Origin: JAENVT01 sp963773085
Lineage (GTDB): Bacteria; Actinomycetota; Acidimicrobiia; Acidimicrobiales; Ilumatobacteraceae
Direction of reading: 5' to 3'
DNA length: 64,000 nt
Assembly (NCBI GenBank): GCA_963773085.1
Contig: CAVYZS010000001.1
Coordinates: 381,032 to 445,031 of the forward strand
The translations under genes were made by a program, and so were the position numbers. Shown piece by piece: positions 52,315 to 62,491 of the stretch (positions are counted from its first letter, which is position 1; each line of letters opens with the position of its first letter). Below the pieces are notes generated by a model. The model ran no database searches, was not told the DNA's origin, and saw only the letters and a list, made by a program, of their open reading frames with translations.

Positions 52315-53066
52315 CGAACAGCACCTGCTGGGAGGTCGCCAGAGATCGAGCGCGCGGCACCATCGATCGATTCGATCGAGCCGTCACGCATGGAGACGCG
52401 ACGTGGCAACGACGCCGCGAGGTCGCGATCGTGGGTGATGATCAGGATGGTTCGTCCCTCCGCGTGAAGCTCACGCAGCAGATCCAGCACCGCTCCCCCC
52501 GACCGCGAGTCGAGGTTCCCGGTCGGTTCATCGGCCAGCACGATCGACGGATGGTTGACGATGGCTCTGGCGATCGCCACTCTCTGGCGCTCACCTCCCG
52601 ACATCTGGCTCGGGGTGTGTGTCATTCGTTGACCGAGACCGACCCGGCCGAGCGCCTCGGCGGCGGCGTCACGGCGCTCGGCGGGCGGCCTGCCTCGGTA
52701 CAACAATCCGTTGGCGACGTTGTCGAGCGCCGTCATTCCCTCGAGCAGGAAGAACGACTGGAAGACGAATCCGATGAGGTGTGAACGGACTCCCGACAAT
52801 TGCCGGTCGCTCATCTCCGAGGTGTCGATTCCGGCAACCCGGACAGTTCCACTGGAGGGCCGATCGAGGGTGCCGATGATGTGTAGCAGGGTCGACTTTC
52901 CGGAGCCGGATGGGCCGACGATTGCGGTCAGTTCGCCGTGCTGCACTTCGAGCGACACCGAGTCGAGAGCGCGAACAGGGGGCTCCCCGGCGTACTCCTT
53001 GACGACGTCGATCAGCTCGAGGGCCAGACCCGTTGTACCAGATCCCGTCCTGCCAGACTCGGTCAC
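52311..53066 (-). CDS. MacB/LolD-like ABC transporter ATP-binding protein
   Basis: 251 aa: Walker A VGPSGSGKST, signature SGGERQRVAIARA, Walker B SIVLADEPTGNLD, H-loop LIITHD. The FQSFFLLEGMTALDNV Q-loop region is typical of the LolD/MacB class. It starts within the stop of the upstream adaptor gene and its stop overlaps the permease start, so all are coupled. It powers the FtsX-type permease. Confidence 0.92.
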   Translation of the reverse strand: MTESGRTGSGTTGLALELIDVVKEYAGEPPVRALDSVSLEVQHGELTAIVGPSGSGKSTLLHIIGTLDRPSSGTVRVAGIDTSEMSDRQLSGVRSHLIGFVFQSFFLLEGMTALDNVANGLLYRGRPPAERRDAAAEALGRVGLGQRMTHTPSQMSGGERQRVAIARAIVNHPSIVLADEPTGNLDSRSGGAVLDLLRELHAEGRTILIITHDRDLAASLPRRVSMRDGSIESIDGAARSISGDLPAGAVR

Positions 53067-54598
53067 GACGGCACAACCACGTCGGTGTCGGCCGTGAGGT
53101 CGCCATCGACCTGCACGAAACCGTTGGTGAACAGGCCGGGTGTGACGCCGACGAGCTTGGTCTGGTTGGTGCCGTCGGCCTGCTTGCCGGTGACCACTTC
53201 GACGGCGTACCCGCCCTCCTTCAACGCCACGAGGGCGCTGACCGGCACGACGATGGCCTGTGGCACGTCGGCCGACACGACTCGCAGCGTCACAGGGATC
53301 TCGACGAACGAGTCGACTGACGCCGGGATGTCGTCGACCCCGATCGTGATTGTGACCGACGGGGTGTCGCCCGGCGCGCCATTGGTGTTCGTGGCGACGT
53401 TGCCAACTTCGACGACGGTGCCGGGTTGCACCGTTCCGTCGGGGAACTCGACGTCGATGGTCGCGCCGAGCGCGAATGTGTCGTCGCCGATCGGTGCCGT
53501 CGTCGTGACCCGACGGGACGGGGCGGTCAGCGACATCACGACGCTGTCTCCTTCCAGCACGGCACCGTCAGCCACCGACGCGGTGCCGACCGACAGACCG
53601 GCGGGCACCACAGCGAAGGTTCCAGCAGGTATGACGATGCTCGCCGGGTCGGCAACGACACCGAGCGATGCCAGCCAGGCGGAGGACGCTGTCGCCGTGG
53701 CCGAATCGAAGTGATCGTCGACGGTCATCGTCTCGTCGGCGGTGAACCCGAGTGAGTCGAGCGCCTGCTCGAACAGCTTGACGTCTGCCCCATCGCTGAC
53801 GCCGTCCGACAAGTCCCTCGACAACACGGGCGTCGCGGTGGCGTCGCCTTCGATGGCGATCACCGGGAGACCATTGCTCCAGTACAGAGGAGTTCCGCTG
53901 GTCACCGCGACTCCGGCGGCCGCCTGCCGGTCGATCGTCGCGCCGGCCAGACCTGAAACCAGGTACTTGCGCTCGGCCTGCCGTCCGACCACGAGTGGGG
54001 AGCCGGCGTCGACCGACCCCCCGACCGTTGCCGACACGGTGTCGACGAGCAGCCGACCGGGAACGAACACCAACTCGCCCTGGGTGACCTTGCCGTCGCC
54101 GGTCATGCCCAGGCTGTCTTCCCATGCCGTGACCGCTGCCTTGGTCGCCGAGTCGTAGCTCTCGTCGATCACGACGTTGTGATCAGGGTCGAATCCGAGT
54201 TGCACGAGGTTGAGCTCGAGTTGGCGCACATCGGCGCCGTCACCCGACGAGGTCGACAGGTCGCGGTACCCGGGGATGTCGCCGATCATGGCGACGACGG
54301 GTGAGCCATCGATCGTTGCGACGACGGTGCCGGCGTCGATGGTGTCGCCACCTGAGACGATGCTGGTGACGGTGCCGGCGACGGGTGACGAGACGGTGGC
54401 CGACGTGGTGAACCCCAGCGTCGCTGTCGTTTCGTCGTAGGTGACCAGGTCGAGTTGTTGCACCTTGGCCGTGCTCAACTTCACCGGGGCGCTGGTGGCG
54501 GTGGCAGTGTCGCCGTGTCGCGACCCGAGGAGATAGCCGGCGGCTCCGCCTCCGACCAGCACCACGAGACCGAGCGCCGTTGCCGACGCCCACCTCAC
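53063..54598 (-). CDS. Peptidoglycan-binding/adaptor protein of an ABC efflux system (first copy)
   Basis: 511 aa with an N-terminal membrane helix (ALGLVVLVGGGAAGYLL), a beta domain, two PG_binding-like helical units (LVQLGFDPDHNVVIDESYDSAT and LDSLGFTADETMTVDDHFDSAT) and two adaptor beta-barrels ending in IVVPVSALVALKEGGYAVEV. It resembles HlyD/MacA-type adaptors fused to wall-binding repeats. Its stop overlaps the ATPase start, and the lipoprotein gene before it ends inside its start. It shares its plan with the protein at 49605-51104, which has only one wall-binding unit. Confidence 0.82.
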   Translation of the reverse strand: MRWASATALGLVVLVGGGAAGYLLGSRHGDTATATSAPVKLSTAKVQQLDLVTYDETTATLGFTTSATVSSPVAGTVTSIVSGGDTIDAGTVVATIDGSPVVAMIGDIPGYRDLSTSSGDGADVRQLELNLVQLGFDPDHNVVIDESYDSATKAAVTAWEDSLGMTGDGKVTQGELVFVPGRLLVDTVSATVGGSVDAGSPLVVGRQAERKYLVSGLAGATIDRQAAAGVAVTSGTPLYWSNGLPVIAIEGDATATPVLSRDLSDGVSDGADVKLFEQALDSLGFTADETMTVDDHFDSATATASSAWLASLGVVADPASIVIPAGTFAVVPAGLSVGTASVADGAVLEGDSVVMSLTAPSRRVTTTAPIGDDTFALGATIDVEFPDGTVQPGTVVEVGNVATNTNGAPGDTPSVTITIGVDDIPASVDSFVEIPVTLRVVSADVPQAIVVPVSALVALKEGGYAVEVVTGKQADGTNQTKLVGVTPGLFTNGFVQVDGDLTADTDVVVPS

Positions 54599-55329
54599 GG
54601 CGTTGTCGCCGTGGTCGTGGACGCCGGTTGGAACGCCGCTGTCATGATCGGCTCACACGTGGTGAGCGCGGCTGCAACTGCGGGGTCTGTGTCGTCGAGA
54701 CCAAGCTGCTCGATCATCCGAGCCGTCGGGTCGAAGCCGGCACCGCCAGGCCCGCCAGGCCCACCGGCTGGGAGGCTGCCGTCGGGCGGCGGACCGAAGC
54801 CGGGGCCCTGACCGGCGGCGCCGGCCGGAATCGATCCGTCAGGCGGTTGGGCATTGCCGTTGCCGCCTCCTGGGGGTCCAAAGGTGATGTCGTCGACCTG
54901 CAGGCCCTCGTCGCGCAGGCAGGCGGTGAAGTCGTTGAGACTGTTCTGGATCTGCTCACGGTCGACTCCGTTGCGTCCACGACCACCGAGTTGCACGCCC
55001 TGCAACAGATCGCCGCATGCCTGCTGTGCAGCTTGGAACTCGTCTGAGCTCGGGTCAATTCCGGAGCCGGGTCCGAACCCGCCTCCGCTCGGATTTCCGT
55101 CGGCATCGAACGTCGGGTCGGCCATGTCGACGCCGTTCTCCCGCATGCACGCTGCGTACTGCAACAGAGCGTCCTGGGTGTCGACTGGTGAGGTCGTGTC
55201 CGGTGTCGTTCCCGAGGTGGAGCCAAGCGAGGCGACCTCGGCGGAGGCGCTCTTGCCGCTGCCGCCGCAGGCCGATGCGAGGAGGGCGACGGAGATTCCC
55301 AGGACGGCCATCGTCTGGCGTGGGTGCAT
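54595..55329 (-). CDS. Pro/Gly-rich lipoprotein at head of the ABC operon
   Basis: 244 aa; signal with lipobox ASAC, then two similar Cys-containing units (YAACMRENGVDMADPTF, and FTACLRDEGLQVDDITF), a Gly/Pro/Ala-rich segment and a final TCEPIMTAAF helix. The repeated CMREHG-like units are common in secreted actinobacterial proteins and may be disulfide-linked. The function is unknown, but its gene opens the five-gene operon, so it is likely an accessory or substrate of the exporter. ATG 55329 chosen; GTG 55341 is possible. Confidence 0.75.
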   Translation of the reverse strand: MHPRQTMAVLGISVALLASACGGSGKSASAEVASLGSTSGTTPDTTSPVDTQDALLQYAACMRENGVDMADPTFDADGNPSGGGFGPGSGIDPSSDEFQAAQQACGDLLQGVQLGGRGRNGVDREQIQNSLNDFTACLRDEGLQVDDITFGPPGGGNGNAQPPDGSIPAGAAGQGPGFGPPPDGSLPAGGPGGPGGAGFDPTARMIEQLGLDDTDPAVAAALTTCEPIMTAAFQPASTTTATTP

Positions 55330-55411
55330 TCGAGTGTTCACCCGGACAGCTTGAGCGGCGATCGCTAGAGAACCCGTCTGGGCAATCCTAGAATCAGGTG
55401 TGAATCGGGCT

Positions 55412-56002
55412 TCAGCCGCTGGCAGCGCGCAACACGTCTTCAGCCGCCTGGCGGACCTGCCAGTCGCGATCGGTGAGAGCAGTCTGCAACGCAGTGTCGA
55501 CCTCGGGGCCGTCGAACGGTGCCAATGCCAGCACGGCTCGCCGGCGTATCGCCGGCTTGTCGAGGCAGCCGTGAAGGATGGTTGCCAAGCCGCGCTGGTC
55601 GCCGATTGCACCCAGTGCCGCCGTGCACGCCTCGCGAACGAGCGCATCACCCGACGTGACACCGAGATCGATCAGGGTGGCGAGCACATCGTCGCCGACC
55701 AGTTCCTGCTCACCGCAGGCCCACGCTGCCGCTTCGACGACGGTCACGTCCGGATCACGAAGCACGACGACCAGCGACACGCTGGGGCGATGTCCGGCGA
55801 TCATCGCGGCTCGCCGACGCACCGACGGTGCCTCATCGGTTAGAGCGACACACACCTGGTCGTCGGTCAACGCCCCGAGGCGCAACAACGCACCGAGACC
55901 CAATTCTCGAGCAACGGGGTCGTTCTCTGCGAGTGCGGCGCGTGCAGCGGCTTCGTCGCCGGTGTGTCCGGCGACGGCGATCTCTCGCCACCGCGCCGTC
56001 AT
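55412..56002 (-). CDS. HEAT-repeat protein
   Basis: 196 residues made of five to six helical HEAT/PBS-type repeats (VARELGLGALLRLGAL, PSVRRRAAMIAGH, PAIRRRAVLALAPF, WQVRQAAEDVL). There are no Cys-rich or enzymatic features; such proteins are adaptors for protein-protein contacts. The start ATG 56002 overlaps the stop of the small membrane-protein gene upstream (ATGA), so the two are coupled. Confidence 0.8.
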   Translation of the reverse strand: MTARWREIAVAGHTGDEAAARAALAENDPVARELGLGALLRLGALTDDQVCVALTDEAPSVRRRAAMIAGHRPSVSLVVVLRDPDVTVVEAAAWACGEQELVGDDVLATLIDLGVTSGDALVREACTAALGAIGDQRGLATILHGCLDKPAIRRRAVLALAPFDGPEVDTALQTALTDRDWQVRQAAEDVLRAASG

Positions 56003-56319
56003 TTCTTGAGCATGTGCGACAGGGTGATCACGATCCAGGATGCGCCGAACCCGATCAGGGTGGCGGCGATCATGCCGGTGACGACGGCCATGGTGCTGCC
56101 GGCCATGAGGGCCCAGATCTTTTTCCACCACTGAACGCGTCGGTGCAGTGGAACGTCTTCCTCCATGACCGGCAGACCGACCCGCGCCCGCTTGGGCAGC
56201 AGGGCGCGTGCCGGATTGGCTGTAGCTCTGGCAGGCTTACGCCAACCCGCCGCAATCAGTGCCACAATGGCAAGGACGGCGATCCAAGCAGTAGCGATGG
56301 TGAGTTCCCTGGTCGACAC
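55999..56319 (-). CDS. Small membrane protein coupled to HEAT-repeat gene
   Basis: 106 aa with two hydrophobic helices (about residues 7-23 and 70-98) and a basic loop between them (KPARATANPARALLPKRAR). Unknown family. The GTG 56319 start overlaps the 5' end of the divergent PDZ/Lon gene by 23 bases, so one of the two starts may lie further in. A TACGAT box is ten bases upstream. Confidence 0.6.
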   Translation of the reverse strand: MSTRELTIATAWIAVLAIVALIAAGWRKPARATANPARALLPKRARVGLPVMEEDVPLHRRVQWWKKIWALMAGSTMAVVTGMIAATLIGFGASWIVITLSHMLKK

Positions 56320-57559
56320 GCAAGAATCAATCGTAATCGAGCCATCCGCCGACGTACGGTCGCCGAGCAGACGCAACCTGTGGTGGGCCATCCCGTTGGC
56401 GGTCATCGGGTTCATCGCCGTGATCGGCGTGGCAGTGGCAGCCGTGCTACCCAGCACGCTGGTTGCCAGCAAACGTGACTGCGCCCAGCGCGACAAGGCA
56501 AACGCCTGCACGAAGAAGGGGCCGTCGGAGCAGGTGCAGTTTGCAGTCGTGCCTGCTGATGCCCAAGCTGTCGAGCCGCGCCTGACGATCGACGGCCCGA
56601 CGACGTACGACAGCGACGGCCAGGTGTTGTTCGTCACGGTGCGTACGCCCGAGTTGAGCCTCCTCGAATGGTGGGTGGGGCGCAACAACCCGGCCGTCGA
56701 CGAGAAGAGCTACGCCGACCTCTATGCCACCGAGACGCCGCAACAACAGACGTCTCGCGGACAACGCGACATGCGCACGGCCAAGGAGACTGCGGAGTAC
56801 GTCGCGCTGAAACGGCTCGGCTTCGACGCCAGGCTGACTCCCGGCGAGGTGATCATCGACGAGCTCGTCTGCCTGAAGGCGAGCGACGACGGGCGCAAGT
56901 GTCTGGAGACGGCTCCGTCCGACGAACTGCTCGATCCAGGTGACAAGTTGTTGATGATCGACGGCACGGCGTTGTCCACCGTCGATGACATTGCCCCGAT
57001 CCTCGTCGAACACAAGCCGGGCGACACCGTGCAGATCGATTTCGAACGCGACGGGAAGCCCGGCAGCGGGACGGTCGCGCTGATCGCCGCGCCGGACGAG
57101 CCGGAACGCACGATCATCGGGTTCATTCCCAGCGACACCGCCAAGATCAGCCTGCCCGACGACGTCAAGATCAACATCGACACCGAGTCGATCGGCGGTC
57201 CTTCGGCCGGCTTGGCGTTCACGTTGACCGTGATCGACAAGCTGTCGCCGGGTGACCTTCTGGGCGGCAAGCGAGTCGCGGTCACCGGTACGGTCAACAT
57301 CAATGGGGAGGTCGGTCCCATCGGAGGACTGTCGTCGAAGGCGTCGGCGGTGCTGCAGTCGGGGGCCAAGTACTTCCTGGTGCCGACCGCCCAAGGCGAG
57401 GAGGACATCGCCAAGGCCCGATTGGTGGTCGGTGACAACGTCGAGATCATTCCGGTGGCCACACTCGACGAGGCCTTGGCGGCACTCGAACGGATCGGAG
57501 GCGACCCGTTGCCGGCAGTGCAGGCCGATGGCCTGCTGACCGCCGATTCCACTCCGTAA
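56297..57559 (+). CDS. PDZ plus Lon-protease domain protein (YlbL-like)
   Basis: 420 aa with one N-terminal membrane anchor (AIPLAVIGFIAVIGVAVAAVL), a PDZ domain (LLDPGDKLLMIDGTAL, VQIDFERDGKPG) and a C-terminal Lon (S16) protease domain. The catalytic Ser is in IGGPSAGLAF and the Lys in GLSSKASAVLQSGAKYFLVP. It is an extracytoplasmic protease of the YlbL/LonC type seen in many Gram-positive bacteria. Start ATG 56297 has no clear ribosome binding site; a GTG follows directly. It is divergent from the small membrane-protein gene. Confidence 0.85.
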   Translation: MVSSLVDTQESIVIEPSADVRSPSRRNLWWAIPLAVIGFIAVIGVAVAAVLPSTLVASKRDCAQRDKANACTKKGPSEQVQFAVVPADAQAVEPRLTIDGPTTYDSDGQVLFVTVRTPELSLLEWWVGRNNPAVDEKSYADLYATETPQQQTSRGQRDMRTAKETAEYVALKRLGFDARLTPGEVIIDELVCLKASDDGRKCLETAPSDELLDPGDKLLMIDGTALSTVDDIAPILVEHKPGDTVQIDFERDGKPGSGTVALIAAPDEPERTIIGFIPSDTAKISLPDDVKINIDTESIGGPSAGLAFTLTVIDKLSPGDLLGGKRVAVTGTVNINGEVGPIGGLSSKASAVLQSGAKYFLVPTAQGEEDIAKARLVVGDNVEIIPVATLDEALAALERIGGDPLPAVQADGLLTADSTP

Positions 57560-57660
57560 GGGGCGATTCCACTCCGTGAACGGCTTGCTGAAACGCCACC
57601 CAGGACACGTCGCGGTGATTGCCACGTTTTGCAGGGTCTGCCGACCTACGCTTGCGCTCA

Positions 57661-59594
57661 ATGGCACTTTCGTTTTCACGTCCTGATCCGTCGTCACCCG
57701 ACGCGATCGCGTCGGCGGCGTTCTCGACGTCACGACGCGGCTTCGACCAGACAGAGGTGCGCGATCTGCTTCGGATGGTTGCCGCCGAGATGGCTCGCCT
57801 TCAGGAGCGCGAGAAATTCCTCGAACGGGAGCTGCGCACCGCTCAGCGCGGCACCAATTCGGTCGTTGCGCTCGACGAAGAGGTCGTCACCCGCATGCTC
57901 GGCGAAGAGGCCGCGCGAATTCTGCAAACGGCGCGCGAGGCAGCATCGCAGATCAAGATCCGCTCCGAGGATGGCGCATCGCGAATGTTGCGCGAGGCCA
58001 CCGACGAGGCGCAGCGGCTTCGTGAAGAGGCCGAGGTCGAAGCAGCCCGACGTCGCCAGGACGCTTCGGCGGACGCCGAGTCCGAACTCGTCATGGCCAA
58101 GCAACAGGGCCGCGAGATGGTCAACGAGGCCCGCGCCTATCGCGAGCGGGTGCTCAGCGAGCTGGCCCGTCGTCGCGAACTGGCCCGCCAGCAGATCGAG
58201 CAGTTGATGCACGGCCGAGATCGCCTGCTCCAGGCGTTCGAGCGATCGCGCCTCGTCGCCGTCGACGTGATGGCAGAGCTCACACCGCTGGGCGAGCCGT
58301 CCGAGTACGTCAACCTGGCGCCGACGACGGGTCCGGTGCCGTTGATGGTCCCCAACCAACGCCCATCCGAGGTGCCGCCTCCAGAACCGGAGCAATCGCC
58401 CATCGCCGTCACGGTTGTCGAACCCGACGACGAGGCCGTGCCGGCTGCCGCGACCGACGAGCAGCCCGCCACGAACGAAGTCGAGACGCGAACGAAGTCG
58501 ACGCGAACGAAGTCGACATGCCCCAGGTCGAGCCCGGCGACGGAATCGAACAACCGAGAGAGGTCGACGACGTCGACAACACCGTGCTGCTCATGCGCGA
58601 CGCTCACCAGGTCCATGACCACGACGAACGCGACGATGCCCGCAAGTCGGCACCGGTCGTGGCGCTGTTCGGCGACGATGTCGACGACGACGCCGAATCG
58701 GTGGACGACGGCCCGCGGGGCTCGGTCGACGACCTGTTCGCCCGGCTGCGCGCTTCTCGCGCCGACTCCGTGATCGAGCGCGCCCAGCAGGCCGACGACG
58801 AGAAGAGCGGGGTTCACGACGCGGCCGTCGATCCCGAGGCGACGGCCGAGTTGGCGATCCTCGAGGAACTTGCCGTCTTCCAAGCGTCGCCCGAGGCTCC
58901 GGTGGTCGAAGAGGCGCTCGACGACACGCTGTTCGGTCAGCGCGACGTATCCCTCACACCGATCATCGTGGCCTGCGCCCGGAAGTTGAAGCGCGTGCTC
59001 GCCGATGAGCAGAACGAGATCCTGCACACGCTGCGTCGCAACGAACCGGTGCGCACCCTCGACACCATCCTCCCGTGGGAGACCGAGCAGGCGGCTCGCT
59101 ATGGCGCTGCTATCACTGCCGAGTTGGAGAAAGCTGCGCTCTGCGGCGCCGCCAGTATCGACAGCGGTTCGACGAAGGAACACAAGGCCGACATCGGTCG
59201 AGCCGGTGCGACCAAGGCCGCCATCGACTCGCTGACAGCGACGATCGTTGCCCCGCTGCGCGAGCGGTTGGAGCGCGCCGTCGGCGACGCTGCCGGCGAC
59301 AACGAGGAACTGGCGACGATGGTTCGCGGCATCTATCGCGAGTGGAAAACGCAGCGCATCGACGAACACCTCGACGACGTTGCCCGCGCCGCATTCGGTC
59401 GCGGTGCGTTGGCAGCAGTGATGCCCGGCACCAAAGTGTGCTGGATGGTCGACCCGCACGGGCCGGCGTGTCCCGACGCCGAAGACAACGCTCTTGCCGG
59501 AGCCGTCGCCGCGGGGCAGCCGTTCCCCACGGGGCACGATGGTGCACCGGCCCACGAGGGATGCCGCTGCATGCTTGCGTTAGCACCCCGCTAG
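57661..59594 (+). CDS. DivIVA-like N-terminus fused to MuF-like C-terminal domain (one frameshift)
   Basis: The N-terminus is a DivIVA/Wag31-like membrane-curvature helix (AFSTSRRGFDQTEVRDLLRMV), followed by a ~150-residue coiled coil and an acidic linker. One base is missing near 58482-58487; the next frame continues through a 15-base repeat (GCGAACGAAGTCGAC) to the end. The C-terminal 250 residues are helical and close with a Cys/His-rich end (VCWMVDPHGPACPD, AHEGCRCML) that resembles the C-terminal motif of phage Mu F/SPP1 gp7 head proteins. Repaired length 644 aa. ATG 57661 is eight bases after TACGCT. The role may be in cell-pole or division scaffolding. Confidence 0.65.
58475..58520 (+). 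repeat. Tandem 15-base repeat in the DivIVA-like gene
   Basis: CGAACGAAGTCGACG-type units occur three times, encoding ANEVD, with the first unit carrying the presumed missing base. Such short repeats are prone to slippage, in cells as well as in sequencing. Confidence 0.6.
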
Positions 59595-59604
59595 TCTCGC
59601 CAGA

Positions 59605-62479
59605 GTGCCGAACCCGAGCGACCAACAACCTCGAAAAGCCCCCTCGACAAGGTCGGGCCGATTCTCCGACAAGGGTCGCATCATCCTCATCGCAGTGGCG
59701 GTCATCGTCGTCGGGATCTTGTTGTTCGGCCGCTTCTTCGCCGGCTTCTACACCGATTACCTGTGGTTCGAGTCGGTCGGCCGTGCCGGTGTCTTCTCGA
59801 CGATGCTGCGTTCGAAGCTCTTGATGTTCTTCCTGTTCGGCGGCACGTTCGTCGCCCTCGCCGTGCTCAATCTGGTGATCGCCGACCGGTTGGCACCATC
59901 GGCGTTCTCGGCGAACACCCATCCCGTGGTCGAGCGGTTCCACGAGTTCTTCGGTCATCGACTGCGGTTGATGCGCATCGTCGTCGCGGTGATCGTCGGA
60001 ATGTTGTTCGCCGCGCCGGCGGTCGGCCACTGGCAGGACTGGCTGATGTTCCGCAACCAACAGCGGTTCGGCATCGCCGACGCGCAGTTCGGCCACGACG
60101 TCGGTTTCTACATGTTCCGGTTGCCGTTCATCGCCTTCGTGCTCGATTGGCTGTTTGCCGCCATGGTGTTCATCACCTTGCTGGTCGTAGCCACCCATGT
60201 GCTCAATGGCGGGATTCTCATCCAGCCACCGCGACCCAAGGTGCGCCGCGCCACCAAAGCGCATGTGGCCGTGCTGCTGGCCGTGCTTGCCGTGCTGAAG
60301 GCCGGCGACTACTGGCTGAAGCGTTTCGAGCTCACCAACGACTCGCGTGGGTTCGTGCGCGGCCTGCTCTACTCGGCAGCGAAGGCCCAGTTACCGGCTG
60401 TCGTGTTGCTGACCTTGATAGCCCTCCTGACCGCCGGGCTCTTCCTGTCGACCCTCCGAACGAATTCGTGGCGCCTTCCGGTCGTGGCGTCGGCGCTGTG
60501 GGCCGTCATCGCGCTCGTCGCCGGCATCATCTACCCGGCCGCGATCCAGGCTCTGGTGGTCAACCCCAACCAGCGCGACAAGGAGGCGCCATACATCGTC
60601 CGCAACATCGACGCCACCCGTCACGCGCTCGGCATCGACAACGTCGGTGTCAAGCAGGTCTCGTTCAGCGACATCACGCCGCAGGCGTTGGAGGACGACA
60701 TCACCCCATTGAAGGACGTGCGGCTGCTGAAGCCCGACGCCATGGTCGGCCGGTTCCGCACGGATCAGAGCCAGAAGGCCGGTTTGACCATCAACGATCT
60801 CGACCCCGACCGCTACGCGCTCGACGGCCGTGTGCAGCAGGTGGCGATCGCAGCGCCGCGAGCTCGATCTGTCGGCCATTGCCAACAAGTCGTGGCAGGG
60901 TCAACACTTGATCAACACCCACGGGTGCGGGCTGGTCAGCGCCCCGGCCGGCCAGATCAAGGACCGCCGTCCCGTCTATCACGAGGTGCCACTCGACCGG
61001 CCTGAGCTGTACTTCAGTGATCGGATCTCCGGCTATGCGATCGTCGATTCCGGTGTGAAGGAAGAGATCTGCCCGAACTACCCCGAGCCCGGCCCCTACA
61101 CCGGCGCGGGAGGGATCAAGCTCGACTCGCTCTTCAAACGCATGGCGTTCGCGCTCACGTACCTCGACTACAACATGATCGGCTCTCGAGCGATCGACAA
61201 CGATTCGCGACTGATGTCGATTCGTGCAGTGGAGGATCGAGCGCGGAAGCTCGCGCCGTTCCTGTCGTTCGACAACGACCCGTATCCCGTGGCGCTCGAC
61301 GGGCGCGTGTTGTGGGTGATCGACGCGTACACCACATCGGATCGCTACCCGTACGGCGAGAGCGGTGACCGCGGGCAACTGAACCCCGGCAGCGGTCTCG
61401 ATCACCCGTTCAACTACGTGCGCAACAGCGTGAAAGCCGTCGTCGATGCCTACAACGGCACCGTGGAGTTCTATGTCATCGACGACACCGACCCGATTGT
61501 CAAGGTTTGGGCGTCCGCCTTCCCCGGTCTGTTCAAGAACCGTGACCAGATGCCGAAGGGATTGGATTCTCATCTTCGCTATCCGGAAGAGCTCTTCCGG
61601 GTGCAGACCGCGGCGTACTCGAAGTATCGACTGAGTCCGGAGGATTTCTTCGGTCGCACCGGTGCGTGGTCGGTGGCGCAGGCCCCGATCGGCCGGCCCA
61701 AGGCGGTATCGGCCGTCACGACCAACAGCATCGCTGACGAGTCCGCAGCCCAGGCCGACCTGGCCACGGAGTCGGGCACCGAACGGTTCGTGCCGTACTA
61801 CTCGATGTTGCGCTCACCGGGCGAGACCGAGGCGTCGTTCAAGCTGCTTCGACCGTTCGTGCCATTCTCCACTGACGACAGCAAACGCAACTTGCAGGCG
61901 TTCATGACGGCCAGTAGCGACCCTCAGGACTACGGCTCGCTCATTGCTTACGAGGTGTCGTCGCCGGAGGACGGTCCATTCACCGTCTCGAACACGATGA
62001 ACAGCGAGTCGAGCGTGTCGCAACAGATCAGCCTGCTCAACATCGAGGGTACCGACGTGGTGTTCGGCGATCTGCAGATGGTGCCGCTCGCCGGAGGGTT
62101 GTTGTGGATACGACCCGTCTACGTGCAGCCGGCTGTGGCCCAGACCACGGAGTCGCAGCCTACGGTCGAGCTCGTGCTCGTCTCGCAGAACAACGAGGCC
62201 GCGTTCGGCAGTTCGTTGGGCACGGCACTTGCCAAGTTGTTCGCCGGCTTCCAGGTCGACATCGGCGACGTGGTCGGGAATACGCCTGTCGACGACGGCA
62301 CGACGACTCCGACTCCAACCACCGACAAGACGCCGACCGAGCTGCTCGACGAAGCCGAGAGGTTGTTCGCCGAAGCGGACAAGGCCTTGCAGTCACAGGA
62401 TCTCGCCGGTTACCAGGCCAAGATCGACGAGGCCCGTGTTCTCGTGCAGCAGGCCGTCGACGCTCTCGGCCAGGGGTAG
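59605..62479 (+). CDS. UPF0182-family large membrane protein (one frameshift)
   Basis: Repaired length is about 957 aa, the usual size for the family. The first ~330 residues hold seven hydrophobic helices (first IILIAVAVIVVGILLFG), and the rest is a large extracytoplasmic domain: YIVRNIDATRHALGI, LPRREL-like region, GQHLINTHGCG, PVYHEVPLDRPELYFSD, FNYVRNSVKAVVDAYNGTVEFY and FLTASSDP-like (FMTASSDPQDY). An extra base near 60848-60862 splits the gene just before LDLSAIANKSWQGQHL. GTG 59605 follows TAGTCT at seven bases. The C-terminal 60 residues form a helix after a Thr/Pro stretch. Function unknown. Confidence 0.85.
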
Positions 62480-62491
62480 TCGCTGCGAGCC

